The notes under the pieces were generated by a model, which worked only from the letters and a program-made list of their open reading frames with translations, was not told where the DNA came from and did no database searches. Below, piece after piece: positions 1 through 8,791 of a DNA stretch of 64,000 bases. Origin of the DNA: Paenibacillus sp. JJ-100 (GTDB taxonomy: Bacteria; Bacillota; Bacilli; Paenibacillales; Paenibacillaceae); contig NZ_CAOJCM010000002.1 of NCBI RefSeq assembly GCF_948329825.1, forward strand, positions 1,358,553-1,422,552, given 5' to 3'. Position 1 is the first letter of the stretch. Each line of letters begins with the position of its first letter. The position numbers and the translations under genes are program-made.

Positions 1-328
1 AATGTACCGAGGCCTTCCCGGAAGCGTTCTCACGAATCATCAGACCAGTAGGCTCATGATCACTTAATTTGACTCGGGATACATCCACGCCTTCGCCGCG
101 AATGGATTTCAGAATCATATTTCCGATTGGATCGTTACCCAGACGACCAAACCAGCCACTGGTATGTCCAAGCCGCGCTACACCAATGGCCAGGTTGCTC
201 TCAGCTCCTCCAAACGTTTTGTCCAGTGTAGCTGCATATTCAAGCCCTCTTGTATCTCTGGCCGTCAGCAACCCCATACTTTCCCCAAATGTAATAACAT
301 CTGGGCTTTGAAAGGGACTCGTTGACAT
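1..328 (-). CDS. PfkB-family sugar kinase, N-terminal part only
   Basis: This is a carbohydrate kinase of the ribokinase/PfkB family; members phosphorylate sugars such as fructose, ribose or 2-keto-3-deoxygluconate with ATP in the cytoplasm. The gene runs off the left edge, so only about 109 N-terminal residues are seen. They contain a GES(M) entry motif, the glycine-rich GGAESNLAIGVARLGH segment and GRLGNDPIG, all typical of the sugar-binding half of the fold. The ATG is preceded by GGAGGAAGG at good spacing. The ATP-binding and catalytic C-terminus lies outside the window, so the substrate cannot be assigned; a KdgK- or fructokinase-like role is a guess. Confidence 0.85.
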   Translation of the reverse strand, partial: MSTSPFQSPDVITFGESMGLLTARDTRGLEYAATLDKTFGGAESNLAIGVARLGHTSGWFGRLGNDPIGNMILKSIRGEGVDVSRVKLSDHEPTGLMIRENASGKASVH

Positions 329-371
329 GTTGCCTTCCTCCTTAATATTGACTACCTCATCTTCTTCTACC

Positions 372-400
372 ATTTTCATCCTCTATGGAACCGTTGTCAA
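372..400 (-). promoter_or_regulatory. Candidate sigma-A promoter of the PfkB kinase gene
   Basis: On the minus strand a TTGACA box (395-400) is followed after 17 bases by GAAAAT (372-377). The -35 is perfect and the -10 matches four of six. It would start transcription about 35-40 bases before the kinase ATG. Confidence 0.4.
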
Positions 401-452
401 TCCCGAAGCATTCTTTTTGTTGTCACATCTTTGAGAAAAGATAACGCTTACT

Positions 453-472
453 ATTGTGAATAAAATCACAAT
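453..472. promoter_or_regulatory. Perfect FNR/CRP-type palindrome
   Basis: ATTGTGA and TCACAAT form a perfect inverted repeat separated by six bases. This matches the TGTGA-N6-TCACA consensus shared by Crp and Fnr family regulators. It sits between the divergent PfkB kinase gene (start 328) and the acyltransferase gene (start 562), so it could act on either. The base match is seen directly; binding by an Fnr-like protein is an inference. Confidence 0.55.
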
Positions 473-561
473 TAAAGATACGAATTCATATTAACCTTAT
501 TACAGATGTAACAAGGAATATAGACAATACTTTATAACGAAGTTTTTGAGGGGGCTGCATC

Positions 562-1602
562 ATGAGAGATCACATACTGATTCAAGATAAACAGGAATCG
601 TTCTTTTATAATCTTCGCTTTATATTAATTGTTTGCGTACTGGCAGGGAATGCACTGGAGCCCCTGATCACCCGCTTTACTGGAGCGGAAACGTTGTTTT
701 TGTGGATCTACACATTTCACATGCCACTCTTTGTTTGGGTTACAGGATATTTCGCCAGACCTTCCATTCAAGGTGTCTCGGGACGCAACGTGCTGAAACA
801 GATTGCGTTACAATATATTATTTTCCAAACGTTATATGCATTAATGGATGCGACGGTGTTCCACACACCTCATATGAGGTTGTCCTTCTTCGCACCATAC
901 CTGTTACTCTGGTTTCTGGCTAGTCACTTCTGCTGGCGTTTACTGGTACGGGTCACCATCACCTGGAAACCCATATATCGCTTGATCGCTTCCATAGCAC
1001 TCGGTGTTATTGCCGGATATTTACCTGTAGATGGTTTCTGGCTTAGCTTCAGCCGTACTTTCGTGTTTCTGCCGTTCTTTGTCATTGGATATGATTACGG
1101 TGCATCCATTCGTGCTCGTCTGCTTCCAGGTTGGGGACGCAGAGCGGCTGCCATCCTCTCTGCTGCCCTGCTTCTATATATTGGGTACGGTGGATTAAAC
1201 ATTCCGCAAGGATGGTTGTTTGGGAGCATGACATATGCTGAACTGGGTCATACAGAGTGGTATGCAGGAATATACCGACTTGGTGTGTACTTGCTGGAGA
1301 TCGTCTCTGCAACTCTTTTCCTTGCCTGGGTTCCAAACCTGTCTTGCAAATTGACGGATTTAGGGCGTCGTACTTTATATGTTTTCCTTTTACATGGCTT
1401 CCTTATGCGGTTAGCTATTTGGTCAGGAGTCTACAGTTACATGGGAAGTGCGCTGTTCATCCCTATTATTCTCATCGTCGCTGTATTGTTCTCCATTACG
1501 CTGGCTCACCCCCTTGTACGTCAGACTTTTAGAGGGGTAATTGAACCAGATATTTCACGAATTTCTATTCATCGACATGGTGTTTTCAAGCGTTCTGCAT
1601 AA
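562..1602 (+). CDS. Acyltransferase 3-family integral membrane protein
   Basis: The 346-residue protein is almost wholly hydrophobic, with about ten membrane segments. Near the start it has the NLRFILIVCVLAGNALEPL segment, followed by an FHMPLFVWVTGYF motif, which resembles the first two helices of acyltransferase-3 / fucose 4-O-acetylase-like proteins. Such proteins move acyl groups from a cytoplasmic donor to cell-surface sugars. The canonical catalytic histidine of the first helix is not obvious; the histidine in FHMPLF is the likely conserved one. The ATG has a GAGGGGG ribosome site upstream. It stands alone, and a Crp/Fnr-type palindrome lies about 90 bases before it. Substrate unknown. 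Confidence 0.75.
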   Translation: MRDHILIQDKQESFFYNLRFILIVCVLAGNALEPLITRFTGAETLFLWIYTFHMPLFVWVTGYFARPSIQGVSGRNVLKQIALQYIIFQTLYALMDATVFHTPHMRLSFFAPYLLLWFLASHFCWRLLVRVTITWKPIYRLIASIALGVIAGYLPVDGFWLSFSRTFVFLPFFVIGYDYGASIRARLLPGWGRRAAAILSAALLLYIGYGGLNIPQGWLFGSMTYAELGHTEWYAGIYRLGVYLLEIVSATLFLAWVPNLSCKLTDLGRRTLYVFLLHGFLMRLAIWSGVYSYMGSALFIPIILIVAVLFSITLAHPLVRQTFRGVIEPDISRISIHRHGVFKRSA

Positions 1603-1721
1603 CGTTCTGACTTCCTGATCTAGTACAACCACTCCTTAATACTGTTTCAGACTGGAAAAAATGTGGTAATTCAGGATACGCACTACAAAAAACAACTTAT
1701 CGTGGTAAGGAGTGATTTGTA

Positions 1722-1973
1722 ATGGCACGAGGGCAAACTTCAGAACGCAAGATGAGTAGAGAAGAGGCCGGGCGATTAGGCGGTAAAGCTACATCGAGGA
1801 ATCATGACCGAAGCTTCTACCAGATGATTGGTAAAAAGGGCGGAGATGCGACTTCAGATGCCCATGATGCACATTTTTATAGAGAGATTGGACGTAAGGG
1901 TGGTGAAGCTACTTCTGAGAACCACTCCAAGGAATTTTATCGTGAAATTGGACGCAAAGGCGGTAGCAGTTAA
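1722..1973 (+). CDS. KGG-repeat general stress protein (GsiB-like)
   Basis: This 83-residue hydrophilic protein is built from repeats of about 20 residues, each ending in the GxKGG or GRKGG signature (G-RLGGKAT, GKKGGDAT, GRKGGEAT, GRKGGSS). These are the KGG repeats of plant Em-like hydrophilins and Bacillus GsiB, which accumulate under stress and starvation. It has fewer repeats than Bacillus GsiB. AGGAG lies nine bases before the ATG. It is monocistronic, with a terminator at 2028-2067. I saw no convincing sigma-B-type promoter. The molecular function of such hydrophilins (water binding, shielding against aggregation) is known only in general terms. Confidence 0.85.
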   Translation: MARGQTSERKMSREEAGRLGGKATSRNHDRSFYQMIGKKGGDATSDAHDAHFYREIGRKGGEATSENHSKEFYREIGRKGGSS

Positions 1974-2027
1974 CTTAAGTCCACAGAAATATATTTTTCA
2001 GGTGCACAATACTTTCCACTGAATTTA

Positions 2028-2067
2028 GAAGCCCAATTCCATGAAAATGGAAGAAGGCTTCTTTTCT
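2028..2067 (+). terminator. Intrinsic terminator after the KGG protein gene
   Basis: GAAGCC and TTCCAT pair with ATGGAA and GGCTTC around a four-base loop, with a small symmetric internal loop, followed by TTTTCT. It closes the KGG gene and precedes ilvD. Confidence 0.75.
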
Positions 2068-2178
2068 ATTGTCTATTGATTGTAGAAATATGATGATGGT
2101 TGTGATAGACTCTATAGAAAAACAGGGTGTTCACGGGTTTAAAGCAACAGAGAATTTCACAAACTACGGGAACCTCGA

Positions 2179-2204
2179 AACCGGATTACCGGTCTTATTT
2201 TTTT
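2179..2204 (+). promoter_or_regulatory. Terminator-like hairpin in the ilvD leader
   Basis: A short ACCGG/CCGGT stem with an ATTA loop is followed by CTTATTTTTTTAG, about 90 bases before the ilvD ATG. A hairpin plus U-run inside a leader suggests attenuation, but the stem is only five pairs. The T-box consensus and a branched-chain-rich leader peptide are absent. Confidence 0.35.
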
Positions 2205-2293
2205 AGAGTACGGATGAAATTAAACGACAGATGCACTGCCATTTATTTTTCCATTCATGTTGCTCAATATTATATATTTGGGGGGAATACACC

Positions 2294-3979
2294 ATGTCAG
2301 CCAAGAAGATGCGTTCCGATATGATCAAAAAAGGGTTTGACCGCGCACCACACCGGAGTTTGCTCCGCGCAGCAGGCGTAAAAGAAGAGGATTTCGGCAA
2401 GCCGTTCATTGCCGTGTGTAACTCATACATCGATATCGTACCTGGCCACGTTCACTTGCAGGAATTTGGTAAAATTGTTAAAGATGCTATTCGTGAAGCC
2501 GGCGGCGTTCCGTTTGAATTCAACACCATCGGAGTTGATGACGGTATTGCTATGGGACACATTGGTATGCGTTATTCTTTGCCAAGTCGTGACATTATTG
2601 CGGATTCCGTTGAAACGGTTGTATCTGCACACTGGTTCGACGGCATGGTCTGTATCCCGAACTGTGACAAAATCACACCTGGTATGATGATGGGGGCACT
2701 TCGTTGCAACATCCCTACCGTATTCGTAAGTGGTGGACCGATGAAAGCAGGCCGTGACAGCAACGGTAAAGCTCTCTCTCTCACTTCCGTATTTGAAGGC
2801 GTAGGTGCATTCCAGGCTGGTAAAATCGACGACAAGAGTCTGCTCGAACTGGAACAGTTCGGCTGCCCAACTTGTGGCTCCTGTTCCGGTATGTTTACCG
2901 CTAACTCCATGAACTGCCTCGCTGAAGCTATGGGACTGGCGATGCCGGGTAACGGAACGATTCTTGCGGTTGCTCCAGAACGCCGTGAGTTTGTTAAACA
3001 ATCAGCTAAACAACTCATGGAATTGATCAAAATGGATCTGAAACCACGTGATATCGTGACCGTTGAAGCAATCGACAATGCCTTCGCACTCGATATGGCG
3101 ATGGGTGGTTCCACAAATACTGTATTACACACACTGGCACTGGCACACGAAGCAGGTATTGATTATCCGATCGAACGGATAAATGAAGTAGCTAACCGTG
3201 TTCCGCATCTGGCGAAACTGGCACCTGCTTCTGACCTGCACATCGAAGATGTTCACAATGCAGGTGGCGTAAGTGCGGTTCTGAATGAATTGCTCAAGAA
3301 ACCAGGCGCAATCCACGCGGACTGCATTACGGTAACAGGAAAAACTATCCGTGAGAACGTGGAAGGCCAAGAGATTAAGGATACAAACGTAATCCATAAG
3401 CTCGACAACCCGCACTCTGAAAAAGGCGGACTGGCTGTATTGTTTGGTAACCTTGCACCACAAGGCGCGATCATCAAAGTTGGTGCGGTCGATGCTTCGG
3501 TTGGTGGATACCATAAAGGTCCTGCCATCTGCTTTGATTCTCAAGAACAAGCACTTGAAGGCATCGCAAATGGCAAAGTTAAAGAAGGACATGTAGTCGT
3601 TATCCGTTATGAAGGACCAAAAGGCGGACCAGGTATGCCTGAGATGCTCGCCCCAACTTCCCAGATCGTTGGTATGGGACTTGGAGCCAAAGTCGGCCTG
3701 ATCACAGATGGACGCTTCTCGGGGGCATCCCGCGGAATCAGTATCGGCCATATCTCTCCGGAAGCAGCAGAAGGTGGACCAATCGCTTTTGTTGAAGAAG
3801 GAGATATCATTGAGCTCGATCTGAATAACCGCATCATCCAGCTGCATATCAGCGATGAGGAATTCGAAGCACGTCGTGCGAACTGGAAAGAGTTTGAACC
3901 AAAAGTCAAAACAGGCTATCTGGCTCGCTACTCCAAGCTTGTAACCAATGCAAGCAATGGTGGCGTACTGAAAATTTAG
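2294..3979 (+). CDS. ilvD: Dihydroxy-acid dehydratase
   Basis: IlvD removes water from 2,3-dihydroxy-isovalerate and the matching methylvalerate to give the 2-keto acids for valine, leucine and isoleucine. The 561-residue length is typical. Iron-sulfur and Mg sites are visible: VCIPNCDK (Cys120, Cys124), CPTCGSCSG (Cys191, 194, 197) and the conserved VDDGIAMGH around residues 81-89. The C-terminal GRFSGASRG and [11 protein letters not shown] motifs are intact. I chose the ATG at 2294 because GGGGGGAA precedes it; the upstream in-frame ATG has no ribosome site. The gene stands alone, away from other ilv genes, with a leader hairpin and its own terminator. Confidence 0.97.
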   Translation: MSAKKMRSDMIKKGFDRAPHRSLLRAAGVKEEDFGKPFIAVCNSYIDIVPGHVHLQEFGKIVKDAIREAGGVPFEFNTIGVDDGIAMGHIGMRYSLPSRDIIADSVETVVSAHWFDGMVCIPNCDKITPGMMMGALRCNIPTVFVSGGPMKAGRDSNGKALSLTSVFEGVGAFQAGKIDDKSLLELEQFGCPTCGSCSGMFTANSMNCLAEAMGLAMPGNGTILAVAPERREFVKQSAKQLMELIKMDLKPRDIVTVEAIDNAFALDMAMGGSTNTVLHTLALAHEAGIDYPIERINEVANRVPHLAKLAPASDLHIEDVHNAGGVSAVLNELLKKPGAIHADCITVTGKTIRENVEGQEIKDTNVIHKLDNPHSEKGGLAVLFGNLAPQGAIIKVGAVDASVGGYHKGPAICFDSQEQALEGIANGKVKEGHVVVIRYEGPKGGPGMPEMLAPTSQIVGMGLGAKVGLITDGRFSGASRGISIGHISPEAAEGGPIAFVEEGDIIELDLNNRIIQLHISDEEFEARRANWKEFEPKVKTGYLARYSKLVTNASNGGVLKI

Positions 3980-4026
3980 TTCAAACGAAACCATAACATA
4001 TGCAAGTATGCATATATAAAAGAAAA

Positions 4027-4065
4027 GGATGTGCATTGCCATAAGGCAGAGCACATCCCTTTTTT
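4027..4065 (+). terminator. Intrinsic terminator after ilvD
   Basis: GGATGTGC pairs perfectly with GCACATCC, with TTGCC/GGCA pairing in the loop, followed by CTTTTTT. It lies between ilvD and the convergent deacetylase gene. Confidence 0.85.
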
Positions 4066-4088
4066 ATAAATTGAAAAGTCTAGGCAAG

Positions 4089-5495
4089 CTATACATTTTC
4101 ATTGTTAATGACAAGAGACTCTTTTTGCATCTGTTCTTTTGCACCTAGCACCAACTTGCAATTTTGCTGTCCGTAACGTTCCAACAGCTCTTCTACAGGC
4201 ATCACAATCATTTTGGGTACCAACTGATCTGTACGCTGCTTCAGACGTTCTTTACCTGCCGGATGAATTACACTTAGCAGCAGTTTCAAATATAACCTGG
4301 AGGCTATACGGAACGGACCTGGAGCCAGTTCCTGTACGGTAAATCCAAATTTTTCAGGGCCACGGTTAATCATGCTCACTCCATAGATTGCTTTTGCCGA
4401 GCGCAATTCAGGTTCTGAGGCAACTAGCTGTGCTAAATCGGGGAGCTGCTGTTCCATCGTACGAATCATGCGAATAGCCAAATGCATCGTTGAGCGTGAT
4501 GTTACACCAAGTTCAAACAGCTTTTGATTGTCAAAATGCAATTCTATAATTGGATCTCCGTTTTGCATCACATAACCATCTTGCATCTCGATACATGCCC
4601 CGTGATAAACACGTGAACGAAAATGAAGCATCGAATCTTTCGATGAAACTGGCCGCAGATGATATATCCAGTGAAACAGCTTCTCCCAACCTAACCACAC
4701 AGCAACCACAGCATGTTTCCACAACTTCAGCTTGATTGGCTCTCTCACTTGCGCTTGACTTATATTTAGTAATTCATTTATAGCGCTACTGTTCATTAAT
4801 GTATCGACACGTACACTTCTCAATCCGCGGTTCTTCGCTTCGAGCAAGAAATTCTCCAGAGCTACAAGCATCTGCTCTGGCGCCTCTGCATCTGCTCCAA
4901 GGGTTGTTCCCCGGTCATGCAGCAGCAAGACCTCTCCTCCCTTTAGCTTTTTCAGCATACGCTCTGTCAGTTGCTCTTCACTTACACTGCATTTCCAATC
5001 CTGAAACATAGAGGACCAGAGGATGATCTTGCGTTCTTTTTTGCTGAAAAAGTCAAACAGATTCATAATGCCCCATGGCGGACGATAATAACAAGTCTTC
5101 TCCCCCGTAATTTCTTGAATAATCTGACCTGTTCGTTCGATCTGTTCCCGCACTGTTCGAGGACGCATCAACCAATTCGTTTTATGAATATAATTATGAA
5201 TACCGATCAGGTGTCCTTCTTCATACATTCGTCTGATTAAATCCGGGTGACTGGCAGCATGTTCTCCAACAACAAAAAATGTAGCCTGGACCTCATGTTG
5301 ATCTAACAGATCGAGTAACCTGGGAGTATACCGAGGATCTGGCCCATCATCAAATGTCAAAGCATATTGGGTAGCACTTCGTCCCCTTCTGAACACCCGA
5401 AAACCGAACATTCTGCTGACCAGACTTGGAATAAAAGCATAAAACGAGGACAGGTACAATAACCACAGTAAAATACTCTGAAGCATCGCTGTCAT
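4089..5495 (-). CDS. Polysaccharide deacetylase with C-terminal YkoP-like region
   Basis: The N-terminal half is a NodB-type carbohydrate esterase 4 domain. An amino-terminal membrane helix is followed by TFDDGPD (about 47-53), the metal-binding HNYIH (100-104), RPPWG (138-142) and LLLHD (about 190). Enzymes with these motifs remove acetyl groups from N-acetylglucosamine polymers at the cell surface. About 220 further residues follow that are not part of NodB; they resemble the YkoP-like domain found next to such deacetylases in Bacillus, but that link is from memory. I moved the start to the second ATG at 5495 because a GTGGAG site lies about nine bases before it and the first ATG has none. 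It is convergent with ilvD. Confidence 0.9.
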   Translation of the reverse strand: MTAMLQSILLWLLYLSSFYAFIPSLVSRMFGFRVFRRGRSATQYALTFDDGPDPRYTPRLLDLLDQHEVQATFFVVGEHAASHPDLIRRMYEEGHLIGIHNYIHKTNWLMRPRTVREQIERTGQIIQEITGEKTCYYRPPWGIMNLFDFFSKKERKIILWSSMFQDWKCSVSEEQLTERMLKKLKGGEVLLLHDRGTTLGADAEAPEQMLVALENFLLEAKNRGLRSVRVDTLMNSSAINELLNISQAQVREPIKLKLWKHAVVAVWLGWEKLFHWIYHLRPVSSKDSMLHFRSRVYHGACIEMQDGYVMQNGDPIIELHFDNQKLFELGVTSRSTMHLAIRMIRTMEQQLPDLAQLVASEPELRSAKAIYGVSMINRGPEKFGFTVQELAPGPFRIASRLYLKLLLSVIHPAGKERLKQRTDQLVPKMIVMPVEELLERYGQQNCKLVLGAKEQMQKESLVINNENV

Positions 5496-5663
5496 GATGT
5501 TATTCTCCACTTCTCCTCCCATATTAGGCCAATGGTATGATCTAACATGTAACGTCTTACTTTTATCATAGTAGTTTCTTTTATGAATAGCGGTTTCCCC
5601 AAAACACCACGATCATGTACAATAAAGACAATCTAATTTTTGCCTGTAAAGGAGTCTATGTCC

Positions 5664-6809
5664 ATGCTGCCGCTTTATAAAAAATACGGGCGTACTGTTT
5701 TTGATATCGCTCTGCTTGTGTTAACCGTGTACGTGATCATGTTTGCTTTTAGTAAACTGTATCATATCGCTGCGCCCGTTTTTCTTTCTTTCATTGTCTT
5801 CTGGATGATTGAACCGTTAGCCAAATTTTTGCATCGAAAAGGACTGCCCAAGACACTCGGAACCGCCATATCTGTATTGTTGTTCTTAGGGCTTATTGTG
5901 GCTGGTTTCTTCGGTGTAGGTTTTTTTATCATCTCGCAAGTATCCGATCTGCAGCTCAATTTCCCGATGTACGTAGAGATGATTCAACGCGAATTCACCA
6001 ATCTCGTTGTGCTAGTACAGGACAAGTCTAATGCACTTCCTGACGGAATACTGGATAAAGTAAATGAATACTTTACTACACTATCCGGAATCCTGTCTCA
6101 GTGGGTAACTAGCGGAGCACAGTTTATCATTGGTTTTCTCAGCTCATTCTCCACGTTTATTACAAACTTCGGTATTGCGATCATTCTCGCATTTTTCCTC
6201 AGTATCGAGATTGAGTCCTGGCGCAAATTCGCTCGTGCGAAAACACCTAAAACACTGAAAACAGCAAACGACTTTATGCGTAGACATGTATTTAAAACTA
6301 TTCGTTCCTATATGAAAGCTCAACTCATTATGATGTTGATTACTTTTGTATTGATATATGCAGGTTTGTTGATTCTCGGAACCTCTAATGCTTTTACGAT
6401 CGCAGCGATCTGTGCTATTTTTGATCTGGTTCCGCTGCTTGGTGTTCCGGTTATATTCATACCGTGGATTACGTATTTGTTTATCGTGGGTGACAGTACT
6501 CTAGCCATTGGTTTGATTGTTGTTATGGCTGTGACCATGTTAACTCGCCAACTGCTTGAACCTAAAATTTCTGGAAACTCCATCGGTGTTTCTTCTGCAT
6601 ATTTGATGCTTTCGTTCATGTTGATTTCACTGTCGATTTTCGGGCTTGCAGGTGTCATTCTTTCTCCCGTACTTCTGATCTTATTAAAGGAACTGTTGCA
6701 ACAAGGTTATCTGCAAAAATGGATTCACCTGCCCAACGATGAATTCGATTCCTCACCATTGGTGATGGATCCTCCTGTTTCTGATCCGTCCAAACGAAGC
6801 GATGGGTAA
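5664..6809 (+). CDS. AI-2E family transporter (first copy)
   Basis: This 381-residue membrane protein has about eight helices and the C-terminal pattern of the AI-2E/PerM family: FDLVPLLGVPVIFIPW, then a long hydrophobic run ending in LSIFGLAGVILSPVLLILLKEL. Family members include autoinducer-2 exporters and sodium-proton antiporters, so the name does not establish the substrate. AAAGGAG sits nine bases before ATG 5664, which is a better start than ATG 5658. It converges on the penicillin-binding protein gene with only 38 bases between stop codons. A second family member is at 19383-20456. Confidence 0.88.
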   Translation: MLPLYKKYGRTVFDIALLVLTVYVIMFAFSKLYHIAAPVFLSFIVFWMIEPLAKFLHRKGLPKTLGTAISVLLFLGLIVAGFFGVGFFIISQVSDLQLNFPMYVEMIQREFTNLVVLVQDKSNALPDGILDKVNEYFTTLSGILSQWVTSGAQFIIGFLSSFSTFITNFGIAIILAFFLSIEIESWRKFARAKTPKTLKTANDFMRRHVFKTIRSYMKAQLIMMLITFVLIYAGLLILGTSNAFTIAAICAIFDLVPLLGVPVIFIPWITYLFIVGDSTLAIGLIVVMAVTMLTRQLLEPKISGNSIGVSSAYLMLSFMLISLSIFGLAGVILSPVLLILLKELLQQGYLQKWIHLPNDEFDSSPLVMDPPVSDPSKRSDG

Positions 6810-6847
6810 TAGACGACATTTGAGCATATCTTCTCATATCTTCCTCT

Positions 6848-8728
6848 TTATAAAGAATGAGGCGAAGCTGCCAAATAGTCCATAACTTTTCGAAATAGAT
6901 CCGTTGCCTGATGATCACGATCGGGGGAGACATTCTGTACCAATACGGCAACAGCATATCTTGGTGCCTCTACAGGTCCATATCCAATAAACCATTGGTG
7001 ATTTTTGGGTTTCCCTTTTTGCAGCACCTGAGCGGTACCGGATTTCCCTGCGACATGCCAAGTTGCCTGTTGCAGGGATTTTCCTGTTCCCTCCCGCACA
7101 ACTGTAGTCATCCAGTGTAATAGCTGATGTGCTGTAGATGGGGATATCTGTCCGAGTGAAGATGGTGAGTTGTGCAAAGGCATCTCCAGCATCGTGTCTC
7201 CATCGGCATATCGTATCCGTTGCACGAGCCGTGGAGCGATCACTCTCCCTTCGTGCAACAGAGTCACGATCAAGTTCGCTGCTTGCAACGGTGTGACCCG
7301 AACATCGCGCTGTCCAATGGCTGTTTGAATCTTGGCGCCTTCGTCATTAGTGTTCACCGCTTTCGTTCGGATACGTCCGGGTTCTTCATGGTCAAAATGC
7401 TTCAATACGGGCATACCCGCAAACTGCTGTGCCTGCCAGCCCACAGAACGTGCCAGACCAAGTCGGTCTGTCGTCTGCTCCAACTGCTCTAATCGGAGCC
7501 GACGTGCCGTTTCCGCGAACACGATATTACATGATTCTGCGAACCCTTCTTCGAGATTCAGCTCACCATGTCCATGATTTTTCCAGCAGGAAAGCCCGTA
7601 TTTTCCATATGTTCCTTCACAGTGAAATTTCTCATTACGAGAGACGACCCCGTGTTCAAGAGCTGCTGCTGCCGTTACTATTTTGAAAATAGAACCCGGT
7701 ACCGCCCCTTGTACAGCCCGATTCCCCCAAGAGGTTTGCTGTGGATCAACACGCTGCGGGTGATAGAAGGGACGCGACACCATGGCACGAACATCTGCAT
7801 TAGCTGTGTCAAGCACAACGACTGCCCCCTCCTCCATTGCTGAGGATTCCGTTAATTCCTCGATCCCTTGCTGCAACCGTGCATCTATCGTCGTTTCTAC
7901 ATTCAAAGGATAATGCGAATTGGCAGGTGCAATCACGCGCGGCCCGATCTCTGGGATGATCTGCCCATCTCCCGATACCATTCGTGTTACCATAGTCGGG
8001 CCGACTCCTCTCAATAAAGGCTCCAAGGTTCTTTCCAGTCCTGCCGCTCCGAATTTCATGGCGAAAGGCTGTCTGACTTCGTCTTGATGTCGAATGATCA
8101 TTCCAGGCTGCTCCTGTTGTTCACTCAGATAACCAAGCCACTGGCTGCCGCTCGCCCTTGGAGAATATCTCGTCATAAGAGGATATACCTCCGCGCCTTC
8201 CAAGTGCAGATCACGTATGCGTACTAGCTGATCATCATTCAAAAGAGAAGGTCCTGACCCGCCGCCTGTCCAGAAGTGAGGGGTTCTCTCCTTCTCCCGT
8301 TCCTCTATTAGCTGGTTCACAGGAATATGGAGGATCGAAGCTAGCTTGTTGAAGTTAGCATCATCCTTGTGTTTCTTCTTATTATCTTCCTTCCCGTGTT
8401 TCTTCAAGACACGATCTTGTGGGAAAAGCACAATACCCCATTCCATTTTCCCGGTTAGAGGAAGCCCATGGATATCCGTAAACTGGCCCCGGCCAGAATC
8501 CAGAATTACGCCACGTTCACGTTGCAATACAGACATTTCACGCATAGTTCGTTGCATTCCCGGCATGACCTGATTTACCTGAACCACTTGAATCCAGACA
8601 AGTCTCATGATCAATACAATAAAAATGAGAGTCAGGCCTACGACAATCCACGCTATACGTTTCCACATCATCTGCATATGCACACGTATCCCACCCTTAC
8701 GCTTTTCATGTATTATGCGTTGATTCAT
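6848..8728 (-). CDS. Class B penicillin-binding protein (D,D-transpeptidase)
   Basis: The protein cross-links peptidoglycan outside the membrane. One membrane helix (about 23-45) is followed by a PBP dimerisation region and a transpeptidase domain. The three active-site motifs are present: SIFK (346-349, nucleophile Ser346), SCN (399-401) and KSGTA (562-566). A lysine-rich stretch of about 17 residues (108-124) inside the dimerisation region is unusual. It resembles FtsI/SpoVD/PbpI-type proteins, but no PASTA domain follows. The ATG at 8728 has a weak ribosome site; a GTG at codon 16, behind AGGGTGGG, is an alternative start. It stands alone, downstream of the chemoreceptor gene terminator. 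Confidence 0.9.
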   Translation of the reverse strand: MNQRIIHEKRKGGIRVHMQMMWKRIAWIVVGLTLIFIVLIMRLVWIQVVQVNQVMPGMQRTMREMSVLQRERGVILDSGRGQFTDIHGLPLTGKMEWGIVLFPQDRVLKKHGKEDNKKKHKDDANFNKLASILHIPVNQLIEEREKERTPHFWTGGGSGPSLLNDDQLVRIRDLHLEGAEVYPLMTRYSPRASGSQWLGYLSEQQEQPGMIIRHQDEVRQPFAMKFGAAGLERTLEPLLRGVGPTMVTRMVSGDGQIIPEIGPRVIAPANSHYPLNVETTIDARLQQGIEELTESSAMEEGAVVVLDTANADVRAMVSRPFYHPQRVDPQQTSWGNRAVQGAVPGSIFKIVTAAAALEHGVVSRNEKFHCEGTYGKYGLSCWKNHGHGELNLEEGFAESCNIVFAETARRLRLEQLEQTTDRLGLARSVGWQAQQFAGMPVLKHFDHEEPGRIRTKAVNTNDEGAKIQTAIGQRDVRVTPLQAANLIVTLLHEGRVIAPRLVQRIRYADGDTMLEMPLHNSPSSLGQISPSTAHQLLHWMTTVVREGTGKSLQQATWHVAGKSGTAQVLQKGKPKNHQWFIGYGPVEAPRYAVAVLVQNVSPDRDHQATDLFRKVMDYLAASPHSL

Positions 8729-8746
8729 CTGGCATTATCCGGAAAA

Positions 8747-8784
8747 TAAAAAAATCTGCCTCAATGAAACAGGCAGATTTTTTT
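8747..8784 (-). terminator. Intrinsic terminator after the chemoreceptor gene
   Basis: AAAATCTGCCT pairs with AGGCAGATTTT around a nine-base loop and is followed on the minus strand by a T-run. Confidence 0.8.
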
Positions 8785-8791
8785 GCAAATA

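Noticed and set aside
2068..2200. T-box leader before ilvD
   Set aside because: GGGAACCTCG is a poor match to the T-box consensus, no stem I fits in the 90 bases after the previous terminator.
3125..4054. Long minus-strand reading frame opposite ilvD (309 codons)
   Set aside because: It lies antisense to a clear ilvD, has no ribosome site and its protein shows no recognisable fold; it is a shadow of biased codon use.
5664..6809. Autoinducer-2 exporter function for the two AI-2E genes
   Set aside because: The family name comes from one member; related proteins are ion antiporters. Sequence alone does not support a substrate.
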